NCBI GenBank assembly: GCA_023300545.1
Contig: JALZVT010000026.1
Location: 1 to 56,908, forward strand
From: Pseudomonadales bacterium
Lineage (GTDB): Bacteria > Pseudomonadota > Gammaproteobacteria > Pseudomonadales > Azotimanducaceae
Length of the DNA stretch: 56,908 nt
Direction of reading: 5' to 3'
Under the pieces are notes generated by a model. That model ran no database searches. It was not told where the DNA came from and was given only the letters and a program-made list of their open reading frames with translations. Made by a program: the position numbers and the translations under genes. Below, piece by piece: positions 40,939 through 51,200 of the stretch; the stretch's first letter is position 1, and every line of letters starts with the position of its first letter.

Positions 40939-43368
40939 TTACTCGAGATTCAGAGCATTGCTGACTTCACCGAGCGTATAGGGCTTGTGGATGAACGTGC
41001 AGCGCTCCAGTAGCGCTTCGGGCACGTCTTTTTCAGTGTAGCCACTGCACAGCACGATGTTCAGGCCGGGTACCTGCTCGAGTAAAATTTCGGCCAGCTC
41101 ACAACCCGACATAACTGGCATCGTAATGTCGATGAGGGCGTAGTCGAAGGTGTGGTCAGCAAACAGGGCCAGGGCGGTTTCGGCGCTGTCAGCTTCTTGT
41201 ACGGTGCAAGATAGATGGCGCAACATTTCGGCAGCGATTCGGCGCACGCCGGCCTCGTCATCAACCACCAGCACGTTTGGACTATTCTTTACGGTATTGA
41301 CTGGGATCACTGAAATGCTGTGTTCCGATGTGGGGATGCGGGCAAGTAGCGGGAAGCACACACGAAATTCGGTGCCCTCGCCTTCGGTGGAATCAACCAA
41401 AATGCCGCCACCATGATTCTTTACGATGCCATGTACGGCAGCCATTCCAAGACCACGACCTTCAGTCTTTGTGGTGTAAAACGGTTCGTACATTCGCTGG
41501 AGGGTGTCGCTCGACATACCATAGCCGCTGTCGCGAACGGTGAGGCAGGCTAGCCGCTCACCGGGCTCGCTGATCTGGCCATCGAGCAACGCCTGTTCCT
41601 CAGGCTTCAGCACGGTGGTGTGAATGCCTATTTGAATGGCGCCGGCGCTATTTTCCATCGCGTCAGCGGCATTGCCAACCAGGTTAATGATGACCTGGGT
41701 GAGTTGGCCTTGGTCAGCGGCGATCATCACTTCGTTATCGAGGTCGAGTAGCAAAGGTACTCGTTTGCCGATGGTGACTTCCACCAGTTCGGCTGTCGTG
41801 CGTACGAGCTCGGTCAGATCGATGGATTTCTTTTCGATCAGGTGCTGTCCGGCGTAGGCCAGCAAGCTGGTGCAGAGCTCCGAGGCGCGCAAGGCGGCGG
41901 CGCGAATCTCACTGAGGTTATGCAACGATGTCTGTAACAAAGGCGACCGGTCGCGTTGGGGAGAGTCGAGTATGTCGGCTTCCATCAGCTCGGCATAACC
42001 CAGCACCGACATAAGCAGATTGTTGAAGTCGTGGGCGACGCCACCAGCGAGCACACCCAAACTCTCTAGGGTTTTCTTTTCGCTAAGGCGGGCGTTTAAC
42101 TTTTCGGAGTCGGTGACGTCACGGTACAGTCCAAGTGTTCGACGGGCCACAACACCGCTCTCGGTTTGACTATTGAAGCGGCCCCATATCTCAAGGTATC
42201 TATCGTCACCATCAGTGTTTTGCAGGAGCGCAATGAAGTTCACCGATGTCGCCTCGCCCGAGAACTGGCGATGGAGTTCTTCGATACTGATATTCAGTCG
42301 TTCTGGTTGCAGCAGTTCGGTCCAACCCGCCACGTCATTTGGCAGATGGCTTAACCCCATGCTGTCGAAGCCCGCTTTGTCGATAGTTACTACCTGGGTT
42401 TCTAGGTTTACCTCAAACTGATACAGCGCCGCGGCTTCGAGTGCGAGGTTGCGGGTTTGTTCGAGGGTTTGCTGGTGACGAATTCGGCGCTGTTTGCTGG
42501 TTTTGTCTTCGATGCGCAACCAGGCTTCTACGGCCTTGCTCTGCTCAAACACAAAGGTGGGCTTCACACGATAGACCAATTGCTCAGGCCCACCCATATC
42601 GACCAGTAACTCCGGAGTGCCGGTCAGGTTAAGCGGCTCTTTAGTGTTGCTGGCGGGAAAGGCATTGGCTAACAGGTTAATGATTTGCGGATTTGCTGTA
42701 TCTGCGAGTGTTGTGCCTCGCAGTTCTATGGGCTGTGAACCAAACAGCTGCGCCGCCGAGTTGGTGACGTGAGTGATGGTTGATTGCAAGTACGCAGTAC
42801 CAAGCTGGCCCACGGTTACCGGGTTGGGCACAGGCTGCGCAAACTGCAGGCAAATCAGTGGCACGTTTTCGGTGCGCACAAAGGCTTCGATTTGTTGCAG
42901 TGCTCGACGCTCGTCGCTATCGCGAGTGATGGCGCCGGTTGCATCAGTGACTCGGGTGCAGCAGCCGTAGACCTGGCCGTTGTGCTTTATTGGTGTTGTC
43001 GACAGCATGAACGGTAACGTTTGGCGCTGAGAGCTGTCCATGTGGGCAGCGATCTGCAGGTTGTCGATATGTGCCGTTGGGCGCGTGCGCCACAGCGCTT
43101 TGAAGCTGTCGTCAAACGTATTTTCTACCGCGGAAAACAGTTTGCCAGTGGCTGTTGGGTCAACGTCTAGGCCAGCGTTGCGCAATAGCTTGAGGAAGGT
43201 GGGGTTGGCGTAAACGATATTGGCGATGCCCTTCAGTTCGATTGAAGGGGTGGCAGACTGCAGTTCTGCATCGTTGTAGGGTGCATCGAACCGCTCGACA
43301 AAGACGCCATCTGGGCTCTCGCCGTACAGGGCTTGTAGTGCGTCTTGGTTTAGAAAGCTAAACGGCAA
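40939..43368 (-). CDS. Hybrid sensor histidine kinase/response regulator
   Basis: 809 residues. N-terminal PAS-like sensory regions (about 1-420; cytoplasmic, no membrane helix) are followed by HisKA with GGVAHDFNNLLMSVLGY (H-box at about 446), an ATPase domain (N-box NLVGNAADAM; G-boxes DSGYGMSS and GRGLGMAAVHGIVKNHGGG), and a C-terminal receiver (VLVVDDEAG; phospho-Asp in LIDITMPVMSG; LCSGYTEKD). Only TTG 43368 gives the full length; an in-frame TAG lies 18 bases upstream, so no earlier start exists. No output domain or partner gene lies nearby. Signal unknown. Confidence 0.9.
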   Translation of the reverse strand: MPFSFLNQDALQALYGESPDGVFVERFDAPYNDAELQSATPSIELKGIANIVYANPTFLKLLRNAGLDVDPTATGKLFSAVENTFDDSFKALWRTRPTAHIDNLQIAAHMDSSQRQTLPFMLSTTPIKHNGQVYGCCTRVTDATGAITRDSDERRALQQIEAFVRTENVPLICLQFAQPVPNPVTVGQLGTAYLQSTITHVTNSAAQLFGSQPIELRGTTLADTANPQIINLLANAFPASNTKEPLNLTGTPELLVDMGGPEQLVYRVKPTFVFEQSKAVEAWLRIEDKTSKQRRIRHQQTLEQTRNLALEAAALYQFEVNLETQVVTIDKAGFDSMGLSHLPNDVAGWTELLQPERLNISIEELHRQFSGEATSVNFIALLQNTDGDDRYLEIWGRFNSQTESGVVARRTLGLYRDVTDSEKLNARLSEKKTLESLGVLAGGVAHDFNNLLMSVLGYAELMEADILDSPQRDRSPLLQTSLHNLSEIRAAALRASELCTSLLAYAGQHLIEKKSIDLTELVRTTAELVEVTIGKRVPLLLDLDNEVMIAADQGQLTQVIINLVGNAADAMENSAGAIQIGIHTTVLKPEEQALLDGQISEPGERLACLTVRDSGYGMSSDTLQRMYEPFYTTKTEGRGLGMAAVHGIVKNHGGGILVDSTEGEGTEFRVCFPLLARIPTSEHSISVIPVNTVKNSPNVLVVDDEAGVRRIAAEMLRHLSCTVQEADSAETALALFADHTFDYALIDITMPVMSGCELAEILLEQVPGLNIVLCSGYTEKDVPEALLERCTFIHKPYTLGEVSNALNLE

Positions 43369-43485
43369 TGGGGGTGTCTCGCACTAAAGAGTCAATCATC
43401 GGCAGCGGAATCGATCGAAGTAACCTGTTAGGCCTTATAGTAGCTCGATCAAAGGTTCGACATGTGAATTTGAGGAAGAAATGAA

Positions 43486-44265
43486 ATGATTCGAGTAACT
43501 TTTTTGCTTCGTCGCAAACCCTCGCTGAGCGCGGCTGATTTCACCGCCTATTGGCTGCAGGAGCACGGACCGTTGGTGGCCAGTGTGGCGAACTCGCTGA
43601 ATATGCTGCGCTATGTTCAAGTGCACACGTTGGATGACCCCGCTAACGACGCGATGGCCACCGCTCGCGGCGGTATGGAGGCCCCTTACGATGGCGTCGC
43701 AGAGGTGTGGTTTGAGAATCGGGCCGCCTTTGTTGCCGCTACCGCCACCAAGGCCGGTCGTCAGGCAGGCGCTCGGTTGGTCGCGGACGAAGGCGAGTTT
43801 ATTGATTTGGCGAATTCCACGGTCTGGCTAGGGCACGAATACCCGCAAGTTAATGGCAGTCCTGAAAACCTGTTAGCCACCGAGCGCAGTACGCTGGTGA
43901 AACTGTATTTTCCGTTGCGCACTGGCGGCGATCATACCGATGTTAGCGCTCAGCATTACTGGCGCACAACCCACGGCCCCATCATTCGCCGGCAAGCGCA
44001 CGGCTCAGGCATTGAGCGCTATGTGCAGGTGCACCGGGCGCTCGATGACGAACTCTGTGCGCCGTTACGCGAGGCTCGCGGTTGCACCGTTGCGCCTTAT
44101 CTCGGTCACGCAGAACTCTGGTTCGATCGCACCGCTTTGCAACTGAGCACCCCAGAGCGCCAAGAGTCGGGACGACGGGCGATTGCTGACGAGAGCACGT
44201 TTATCGACTTTGCCCAGTCGGCGATGTGGCTGGCCAAAGAACACCAGTTTATAGATCACCGTTAG
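43486..44265 (+). CDS. Protein with two EthD domains
   Basis: 259 residues; GAGGAAG precedes ATG 43486. The protein is an internal duplication of a dimeric alpha/beta-barrel EthD unit: copy 1 (about 1-112) with FTAYWLQEHGPLV and ADEGEFIDLANSTVWL, copy 2 (about 125-255) with SAQHYWRTTHGPII and ADESTFIDFAQSAMWL. EthD-like proteins take part in degradation of ethers and polyketide-type compounds, but most are of unknown role. It stands alone between a kinase and a glycosyltransferase, so context gives no help. Confidence 0.85.
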   Translation: MIRVTFLLRRKPSLSAADFTAYWLQEHGPLVASVANSLNMLRYVQVHTLDDPANDAMATARGGMEAPYDGVAEVWFENRAAFVAATATKAGRQAGARLVADEGEFIDLANSTVWLGHEYPQVNGSPENLLATERSTLVKLYFPLRTGGDHTDVSAQHYWRTTHGPIIRRQAHGSGIERYVQVHRALDDELCAPLREARGCTVAPYLGHAELWFDRTALQLSTPERQESGRRAIADESTFIDFAQSAMWLAKEHQFIDHR

Positions 44266-44268
44266 AGG

Positions 44269-45459
44269 TTAGGCTAACAACCCACGCAGCGCCTGGGCCC
44301 GGGCTTGCCAGGTTTCTGCCTGCATCGGCGCGGCAATGGCGTGCTGGTGCCCACGCAGTGCGCTGTCATCCAACTCAACAAGTTCACCCAGCCGAGTTGT
44401 AAGCGCGGCGATGTAGCCCTGGGTGTCGTCAACCACAGACACCGCGCCGGCAATATCGAGCAGGCCGGGTTGGCGGGTGGCAACCACTGCGCGCCCGGCA
44501 GCTAGATATTCTCGAACCTTGGTGGGGTTGGCGTAGTGGTTTCGTTCACTGCGGGCATAGGGCAGCGTGCAGACATCCATGCGGGCGATGTAGCGGGGTA
44601 ATTCTTGCTGGGGCACGGCGCCCAGGTATTCGATGTTGGCGGCTTGGGGCAGGGTAACGCCGGCTTCGACCGGGCCAACAAACAAAAACTGCTGGTCGGG
44701 CAGTGCGGCGGCACTCGCCGCAATCAATTCAAAATCGATGTGTTCGCCCAGCAAACCGATGAAGCCGATGGTTGAGCCTTTTTGGGGTAACGGTGTTGCG
44801 GGTGCCGAGGGCACTTCGAGGGTGGAATTGAACCGGGCAAAATCGACGCCGTGGGGTAAGTAGTGAACGTTGTTGTGGTGTTTCGACAGGTCATCCACCA
44901 AGGGTTGTGAGGTTGCAACCACAGTGTCTACCCGTTGCAGCAACTCGCGTTCGAAGCGATCGACCAGCGTGGGGTTGAGGCCCGCTATCTGGGCGTATTT
45001 GTCAGCGCAGTAATAGAGGCTGTTGGTGGGGCTCAGCTGATCCAGCAGGTAGTAGCTGGCCGGGTTGGCCGTGACCACCGAATAGGGGGAGCTCTGCAGA
45101 TGGGGCAACTGCCCTAGCTGCCGGCGGAACAGGGCGCTGTTGAGGCGCTGTATGGTTGTGAATCGATGGAACGGCACGATCCAGGGCGAGACTAGATGTT
45201 GGGGCGCACGCACTTCGGCGGCTGCAGTATTTTTTGCTGGCTGCGCTGTGTCGCTGGCGGCGGGAGCTTTGCCGCGTTGGATTTTGCCCAGCACCCGGTT
45301 GAGGTCTGCCTTGGACAGACTGGGTTCGCGCAGGCCGATGGAGTTGACCCAGGTGACGGTGTAGTCGTCGAGCAGTTCCAGCGCCAGATATTGCGCGGTG
45401 CTGGGGTGGCGGCCCCAATCTTCGCCGAAGAACAGCAGGTGTTGTTGTTGTGTTGTCAC
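44269..45459 (-). CDS. Glycosyltransferase (GT1/GT4-like, GT-B fold)
   Basis: 396 residues from GTG 45459. The N-terminal domain has HLLFFGEDWGRHPSTAQYLA and DQLSPTNSLYYCADKYAQ. The C-terminal nucleotide-sugar domain has STIGFIGLLGEHID, VGPVEAGVTLPQAANIEYLG, and PTKVREYLAAGRAVVATRQPG with the conserved Glu. Similar proteins act in capsule or teichuronic-type polysaccharide assembly. The divergent neighbours encode an acyltransferase and an SGNH protein, so it may belong to the same polysaccharide pathway. The sugar is not known. Confidence 0.82.
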   Translation of the reverse strand: MTTQQQHLLFFGEDWGRHPSTAQYLALELLDDYTVTWVNSIGLREPSLSKADLNRVLGKIQRGKAPAASDTAQPAKNTAAAEVRAPQHLVSPWIVPFHRFTTIQRLNSALFRRQLGQLPHLQSSPYSVVTANPASYYLLDQLSPTNSLYYCADKYAQIAGLNPTLVDRFERELLQRVDTVVATSQPLVDDLSKHHNNVHYLPHGVDFARFNSTLEVPSAPATPLPQKGSTIGFIGLLGEHIDFELIAASAAALPDQQFLFVGPVEAGVTLPQAANIEYLGAVPQQELPRYIARMDVCTLPYARSERNHYANPTKVREYLAAGRAVVATRQPGLLDIAGAVSVVDDTQGYIAALTTRLGELVELDDSALRGHQHAIAAPMQAETWQARAQALRGLLA

Positions 45460-45726
45460 CTGAGGACCTCGGGGTGGGTAAAATGCAGCGGCAGCATGTT
45501 AACAAACTGGCAAGCGTTGGCCTGGCTCATATTGTGTCTGGTTTGCATGCATTATGTTTAGGGCCAAGTAGTGCTGACACCTCAAGCACCCTCGAAAATG
45601 TGGTCTGGTTCACGCCGCGTAAGGTTGTTACATCGCGCGCACAAGACAAGGCGCTGGCTGTGATTGTTCGCCTATGTTTTGGTCTCACTTTGCGATACCT
45701 TCTCGCGCTGTTTCCGGCGTGTCCCC

Positions 45727-47112
45727 ATGATATTTAACTCGTTTGAATTTGCAGTCTTCTTTCCAATTGTGTTCGCCATCTATTGGATGTTGCGGCTGCG
45801 CGCCCAGAATATCTTTCTGTTACTGGCCAGTTACGCGTTTTACGGTTTCTGGGACTGGCGCTTTCTGTCGCTTATTCTATTTTCTACGGTGGTCGACTAT
45901 CTGGTTGCGCAACGTATTTACGCAAGCGATGACCCCGGAACGCGCAAACGCTGGGTAACCCTCAGCTTGGTGACCAACCTTGGTTTGCTGGGCGTCTTCA
46001 AGTATTTCAACTTCTTTATTGACAGTTTTGTTGAGGTAATGGCCGCCGTTGGCATGCAGGCCAACATTCCGAGTTTGCAAATAATCTTGCCTGTTGGTAT
46101 TTCGTTTTATACCTTCCAGACCCTTTCGTACACGATTGACGTGTATCGAAAAGACAACAAGCCGGTTACCAACCTCACCGACTTTGCGGTTTATGTGGCG
46201 TACTTTCCACAGTTGGTGGCGGGGCCCATTGAGCGCTCGACCAGCCTGATTCCACAGATTTCGACCGCTCGAAAGTTCGACCTGAACCAGGTTTACAGCG
46301 GCTTAACCCTGACCCTGATCGGCTTCTTCAAGAAAGTGTTTGTGGCGGACAATTTGGCACCCCACGTTGATGCTATTTTTGCGACCTCAGACCCTGGCTT
46401 CTGGACCGTTATGGCCGGCGGTTATCTGTTCGCGTTTCAAATCTACGCTGACTTTTCGGGCTACACCGACATTGCCCGGGGTATCTCGCGCATGCTGGGC
46501 ATCGAGCTGCGGCTCAACTTCCAGTTTCCTTACGCCTCGAATTCGCCCCAGGAATTTTGGCGTCGTTGGCACATGAGTTTGTCGACCTGGTTGCGTGACT
46601 ACCTGTATATCTCCCTGGGCGGTAATCGCCATGGGCCAGTGCGAACCTACGCGAACCTGATGGCCACCATGGTGCTTGGCGGCATGTGGCACGGCGCTGC
46701 CTGGAACTACGTGCTGTGGGGCTTCTTCCAAGGCACCTGTCTGTGTGTGCACCGCTGGTGGATCGCGCACATCAAGCCGATGTTCAAGCCCGGCTTGATG
46801 CTGCATCTGTTTAAGGTGCTGCTGTATTTTCAGTTCACCTGTTACGGCTGGATTCTGTTCCGTGCCACCAGTCTTGCTCAGGTGGGCGAGATGACCGGCG
46901 GCCTGTTCCAGGGTGAAGCTCTGAACGCCACGCTGTTCTTGCCACTGCTGCAATACGCGCTGCCGATGCTGATTATCGAATGGCTTTACGCCAGCGCGAA
47001 ACTGCCTGAAAAGGCGGCGCCATTCATTCGCACAGCGGTCTATTCGCTTGCGTTTTATCTGTTTGTTTTCCACGGTGAAGTGTCTGAAAGCTTCATCTAC
47101 TTCCAGTTTTAG
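45727..47112 (+). CDS. MBOAT family O-acyltransferase (AlgI-like)
   Basis: 461 residues from ATG 45727. About eleven membrane helices with the AlgI landmarks: SYAFYGFWDWRFL, VGISFYTFQTLSYTIDVYR, FWRRWHMSLSTWLRDYLYI and LGGMWHGAAWNYVLWG, the last carrying the essential His. AlgI moves acetyl groups across the inner membrane to a periplasmic O-acetyltransferase. The next gene, 10 bases on, encodes an anchored SGNH protein that could be that partner. The long upstream gap (45460-45726) shows no clear promoter or other element. Confidence 0.9.
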   Translation: MIFNSFEFAVFFPIVFAIYWMLRLRAQNIFLLLASYAFYGFWDWRFLSLILFSTVVDYLVAQRIYASDDPGTRKRWVTLSLVTNLGLLGVFKYFNFFIDSFVEVMAAVGMQANIPSLQIILPVGISFYTFQTLSYTIDVYRKDNKPVTNLTDFAVYVAYFPQLVAGPIERSTSLIPQISTARKFDLNQVYSGLTLTLIGFFKKVFVADNLAPHVDAIFATSDPGFWTVMAGGYLFAFQIYADFSGYTDIARGISRMLGIELRLNFQFPYASNSPQEFWRRWHMSLSTWLRDYLYISLGGNRHGPVRTYANLMATMVLGGMWHGAAWNYVLWGFFQGTCLCVHRWWIAHIKPMFKPGLMLHLFKVLLYFQFTCYGWILFRATSLAQVGEMTGGLFQGEALNATLFLPLLQYALPMLIIEWLYASAKLPEKAAPFIRTAVYSLAFYLFVFHGEVSESFIYFQF

Positions 47113-47122
47113 GGCGAGCGGC

Positions 47123-48175
47123 ATGTTGAATACCCTTATTAAACTGGCGGGCTTCGGGCTGCTATTTATTGTCTTGGTTGAGCTGATTGCGCGAACCGAA
47201 GACAGTGTTCGCTATGACGCGCCGTTCTGGGGCCACTACCATCTGGAAGGCATTCGCGGTGTTGATGATCGTGGCACGGTGCGCTGTGAAGCCAACTCCC
47301 GGTATAAACATTTTGAGCTGGGCGCCAACGGCTTTCGCCTAACCCCACACCTGGAAAACGCAGATCGCTCGCTGATTTGGTTGGGTGCCTCTGAGGCCTT
47401 TGGTCTGTATGAGACGCCCGGCGAAGACATTGCCAACCAACTCGAGCGCGGGTTTGCCCGGGATGGTGTTAGCGTTGATGTGGTTAACGCCTCGTGCTTT
47501 GGCCTGAATCTGACCCGGTTGCAGCGCATTGTTGAAGACCCAGTGGCGGGCATGCAGCCCGAGTTGCTTGCGCTGTACCCAACGCCCCATTTTTATCTGG
47601 ATATGATTGAAGTTAAGGCTGATGCGCCGCCGGAGCCTTCCGCTAATAACGGTGGAGCTGGTGGTGGTTTTGTCTCGCGAGTGGCAACCAAAAGCCGCGA
47701 CGTGATCAAGGCGTTTTTACCGTTGGCACTGCAAGATCGAATTCGTGTTTATCAGGCATCTCGAGCCCTGGGCAACACCTCAGACGACGAGCTGTGGAAG
47801 ACGCCACCGGCAGATCGGTTGGCCCTGTTTGAAGCGCACACACGTGGGTTGTTAACCGCAGCCAAGGCAACGGGTGCACGGGTTGCTTTGCTGACCCACG
47901 CCAATGCCTTTCACAAACAAGCGACGTTGAACGAATCTTTACTGCAGTCTTGGCAAAAGTTTTACCCCCGGGCAACCGGTGAAGTGCTGATTGAGTTTGA
48001 CGCGCAGGCCAACGAGCTGCTGCGCCGGCTTGCGCGGGAATACAATGTGGCGTTGATTGATATTGCTGAAAAAGTGGCTGGTGACCCCAGCGACTTTGCC
48101 GACTTTTCGCACTTCACCGACACGGGTGCCGCGAAGGTGGCAGCCGAGTTGGAAGCGTGGGTGTTGGCGAACTAA
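47123..48175 (+). CDS. Membrane-anchored SGNH-hydrolase-like protein
   Basis: 350 residues from ATG 47123. One N-terminal membrane anchor (LIKLAGFGLLFIVLVELIA) is followed by a periplasmic SGNH domain: block I WLGASEAFGLYE with the candidate Ser, block III-type GLN around residue 150, and block V DFSHFTDTGAAKVA with Asp/His. With the MBOAT gene just upstream it resembles the AlgI-AlgX/J pairing for O-acetylation of a polysaccharide. The last codons and stop (GCGAACTAAGC) recur twice downstream around a palindrome. Confidence 0.8.
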   Translation: MLNTLIKLAGFGLLFIVLVELIARTEDSVRYDAPFWGHYHLEGIRGVDDRGTVRCEANSRYKHFELGANGFRLTPHLENADRSLIWLGASEAFGLYETPGEDIANQLERGFARDGVSVDVVNASCFGLNLTRLQRIVEDPVAGMQPELLALYPTPHFYLDMIEVKADAPPEPSANNGGAGGGFVSRVATKSRDVIKAFLPLALQDRIRVYQASRALGNTSDDELWKTPPADRLALFEAHTRGLLTAAKATGARVALLTHANAFHKQATLNESLLQSWQKFYPRATGEVLIEFDAQANELLRRLAREYNVALIDIAEKVAGDPSDFADFSHFTDTGAAKVAAELEAWVLAN

Positions 48176-48240
48176 GCCGAACCAAGGGGTCAGATTTAAA
48201 TCTGACCCCGGCGATCGGCGAACTAAGCTGCGAACTAAGC
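48166..48240. repeat. Direct repeat of a gene 3' end (GGCGAACTAAGC), three copies
   Basis: Copies at 48166-48177 (contains the SGNH stop), 48217-48228 and 48230-48240 (the last lacks the first G and covers the end of putA). The palindrome at 48186-48209 lies between copies 1 and 2. The pattern resembles the stop-codon repeat at 15045-15115. Confidence 0.85.
48186..48209. repeat. Dispersed palindrome, copy 3
   Basis: GGGGTCAGATTT-AAATCTGACCCC, a perfect 24-nt palindrome in the 59-base gap between the convergent SGNH and putA genes. Confidence 0.9.
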
Positions 48241-51200
48241 CGTCGTCAACCGAAACAAATCGGTGTTGCCCCCACTGGCCGCCACGTTCACCGTGTACAC
48301 CCGCTCAACCGCGTAGCGATGCAAATAGTGCGGCCCACCGGCTTTAGGCCCCGTGCCTGATAATCCACTGCCGCCAAACGGCTGCACCCCAACCACCGCA
48401 CCCGTCGTGTTGCGATTTACATACACGTTGCCCGCGAGGCTTGCGTTGAAAATCTTTTCAGCGCGGGCGTTTAAGCGCGAGTGAATACCCAGGGTTAAGC
48501 CAAAACCGGTTGCGCGTAACTCCTGCAAACACCTTTCAAGTTCGTCCGCTGCAAAGCGAATCACGTGCAGCACCGGGCCAAAGTGCTCGCGATCGAGTTC
48601 GGCGATGTGCGTTAACTCGATGAGCGCGGGGGCCAGAAAGTTTGTGCTGTTGAGCGTTGCCGGTTCAGCGGGTTGATGCAGCAACTGACCGTTGTCGCGC
48701 ATGGTTTCTATGTGTTCGGCAAGCGACGTGCGTGCAGCGTGATCAATGATGGGGCCGATATCGGTGCTGTGCTGCCAGGGGTCGCCCAGCGTGAGTTGGT
48801 CCATGGCGCCCTTGAGCATGGTCAGCACCGTATCTGCCACGTCGTCCTGCACATAGAGCACTCGAACCGCGCTGCAACGTTGACCCGCTGACAGGTATGC
48901 GCTGCGCACAACATCGTCGATAACCTGTTCCGGCAAGGCGGTGGAGTCGACAAACAGGGCGTTCTGCCCGCCGGTTTCGGCAATGAGCGGAACAATGGGG
49001 CCGTCTTTGGCGGCCAGCACGCGATTGATGCGTTGCGCCGTGCCGGTTGAACCCGTCATGGCCACACCCGCGGTGAGGGGATGAGCAACTAGTGCCGCGC
49101 CAATCACCGAGCCGGGGCCAATAAGTAATGCGAGCACGTCGCTGGGCACGCCGCTTGCGTGCAACAGTTGCACCGCACGGGTCGCAATGAGCGGTGTTTG
49201 CTCAGCGGGTTTGGCAACCACTGCGTTGCCCGCCGCGAGTGCCGCGGCAATCTGGCCGACAAAAATGGCCAGCGGAAAATTCCACGGCGATATGCACACG
49301 AAGACGCCACGACCGTGCAGGCTGAGTGCGTTGGTTTCGCCGGTTGGTCCCGGCAGCAGGGTGGGGGCTGCAAACTCAGTCGCCGCTTGGGCGGCGTAAT
49401 AACGGCAGAAGTCTTCCGCTTCGCGCACCTCGCCGAGTGCATCATCGAGGGTTTTGCCGGCTTCGCGTTGCAGCAGCGCCATGAGTTCGGCGCGGTTTTC
49501 GCTCAGCAGATCGGCCATGCGTTTTAGCACCACGGCGCGCCCGTCGCCACCCAGTTGATCCCAGGCGGGCTGCGCGTCAGCTGCGCGCTGCATGGCGGGG
49601 TCAACGTCTGCTTCGCCAGCGGTGCTGACCCAACCCGTTTGGTCGGTGAGAGCAGTTGAGTTATTTGCCGGACTAACGGTGGGCACAGGCTCAGCCGCTT
49701 GTTGAAGTTCGCCTGTCACAATAGAGCCGGCGTGCCACTGATGCGTGCGCCAGCTGTCGAGCGTTTGCTGTAACGCTGAGTGCGCCTGGGTATCAAAAAT
49801 ATCGATACCCGCAGAGTTGCGCCGCCCAGCACCATACATATCAACAGGTGCAGGAATATCGGGGTGGGTGAGGCTTGGCAGGTTACGCAACACGCGACCG
49901 GGGTCGCGCAGCAAAAACTCAGCGGGCGTGTCTTGGTCGAGAAAGCGATTCACAAACGAGGAGTTGGCGCCGTTTTCAAGCAGGCGCCGCACCAGATAGG
50001 CGAGCAATTCTTTGTGCGCACCCACCGGGGCATAAACGCGAACGGTGGGCATGGTGTTGAAGTGACTCTTAGACTGATCAAACAGCAACTCGCCCATGCC
50101 GTGTAGGCGCTGAAACTCAAAGTTGCGCCGCTCGGTCATGGTTAAGATCGCAGTAACCGTGTGCGCATTGTGGGTCGCAAACTGCGGGTAGATCTGGGCT
50201 TCGTGTTGCAGCACGTAGCTGGCGCACGACAGGTAGCTGAGGTCAGTGGCAAGCTTACGGGTGAACACGGGGTAACTGGCAAGACCCAGTTCCTGGGCGC
50301 GTTTGATTTCGGTGTCCCAGTAAGCGCCTTTCACCAGGCGCACCATAAAACGCCGGTTGCTGTCTTCTGCAAGCGCGACCAACCAATGCATGGTGTCGAG
50401 TGCGCGACGGCTGTAACACTGCACCGCTAAACCAAGGCCTTGCCAGCCAGCGGTTTCCGGGTCGCGAGCGAGGGCTTCAAACAGTGTGAGGGAAATGTCG
50501 AGCCGGGCGGCCTCTTCTGCGTCGAGGGTAAAGTTCAGATTGGCCTTGGCAGCCATACGCGCAAGCTGGGTTGCGCGCTCGATCACCACGGGCAGGCCAG
50601 ACTCTTGGTGCAGTGAATCGTATTTCGGGTGCAGCGCGGATAACTTTACTGAGATGCCGTGGCTGTGTTCGGGAGCCTGCTCGGAATCGCCGGCGCGAGC
50701 CAAGGTGCTAATGGCGTGGGCGTAGGCGTCAAAGTAGTTTTGCGCGGCGGCCTCGGTGCGCGCGCCTTCACCCAACATATCAAATGAGCAGATGCCTTCG
50801 GCGCGGTCCAGTGCATTGGGCAGGGTCTGACCCAGCACAAACTCACCACCCAGAATGCGCATGGCCTGCTGCATGGCGCTGCGAATTACCGGTTCGCCAG
50901 CTCGGGCGACTAGCCCGCCCAGCCAAGACGGGGCGTCGTTCACCATGTCGGGGTTCAGCGAGATCACCCGGCCGGTGAGCATGAGGGCCCAGGTGGAGGC
51001 GTTCACAAACACCGAATCAGACGCGCGCAGATGCTCGTTCCAGTCGCCGGCCAACACTTTCTCGGCAATGAGGTCATCCGCGGTGTCGGCATCGGGTACC
51101 CGCAACAGGGCTTCGGCCAAACACATCAGGGCAACGCCTTCGCTGTTCGACAGGCCAAACTCTTGCAGAAAGGCGTCGAGCACCGACTTGTCGTCGCCAC

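Noticed and set aside
40916-40940. Imperfect inverted repeat at the aminotransferase/kinase junction as a terminator
   Set aside because: It has no T-run and the arms are mainly coding sequence for both stop regions; it may be chance in GC-rich DNA.
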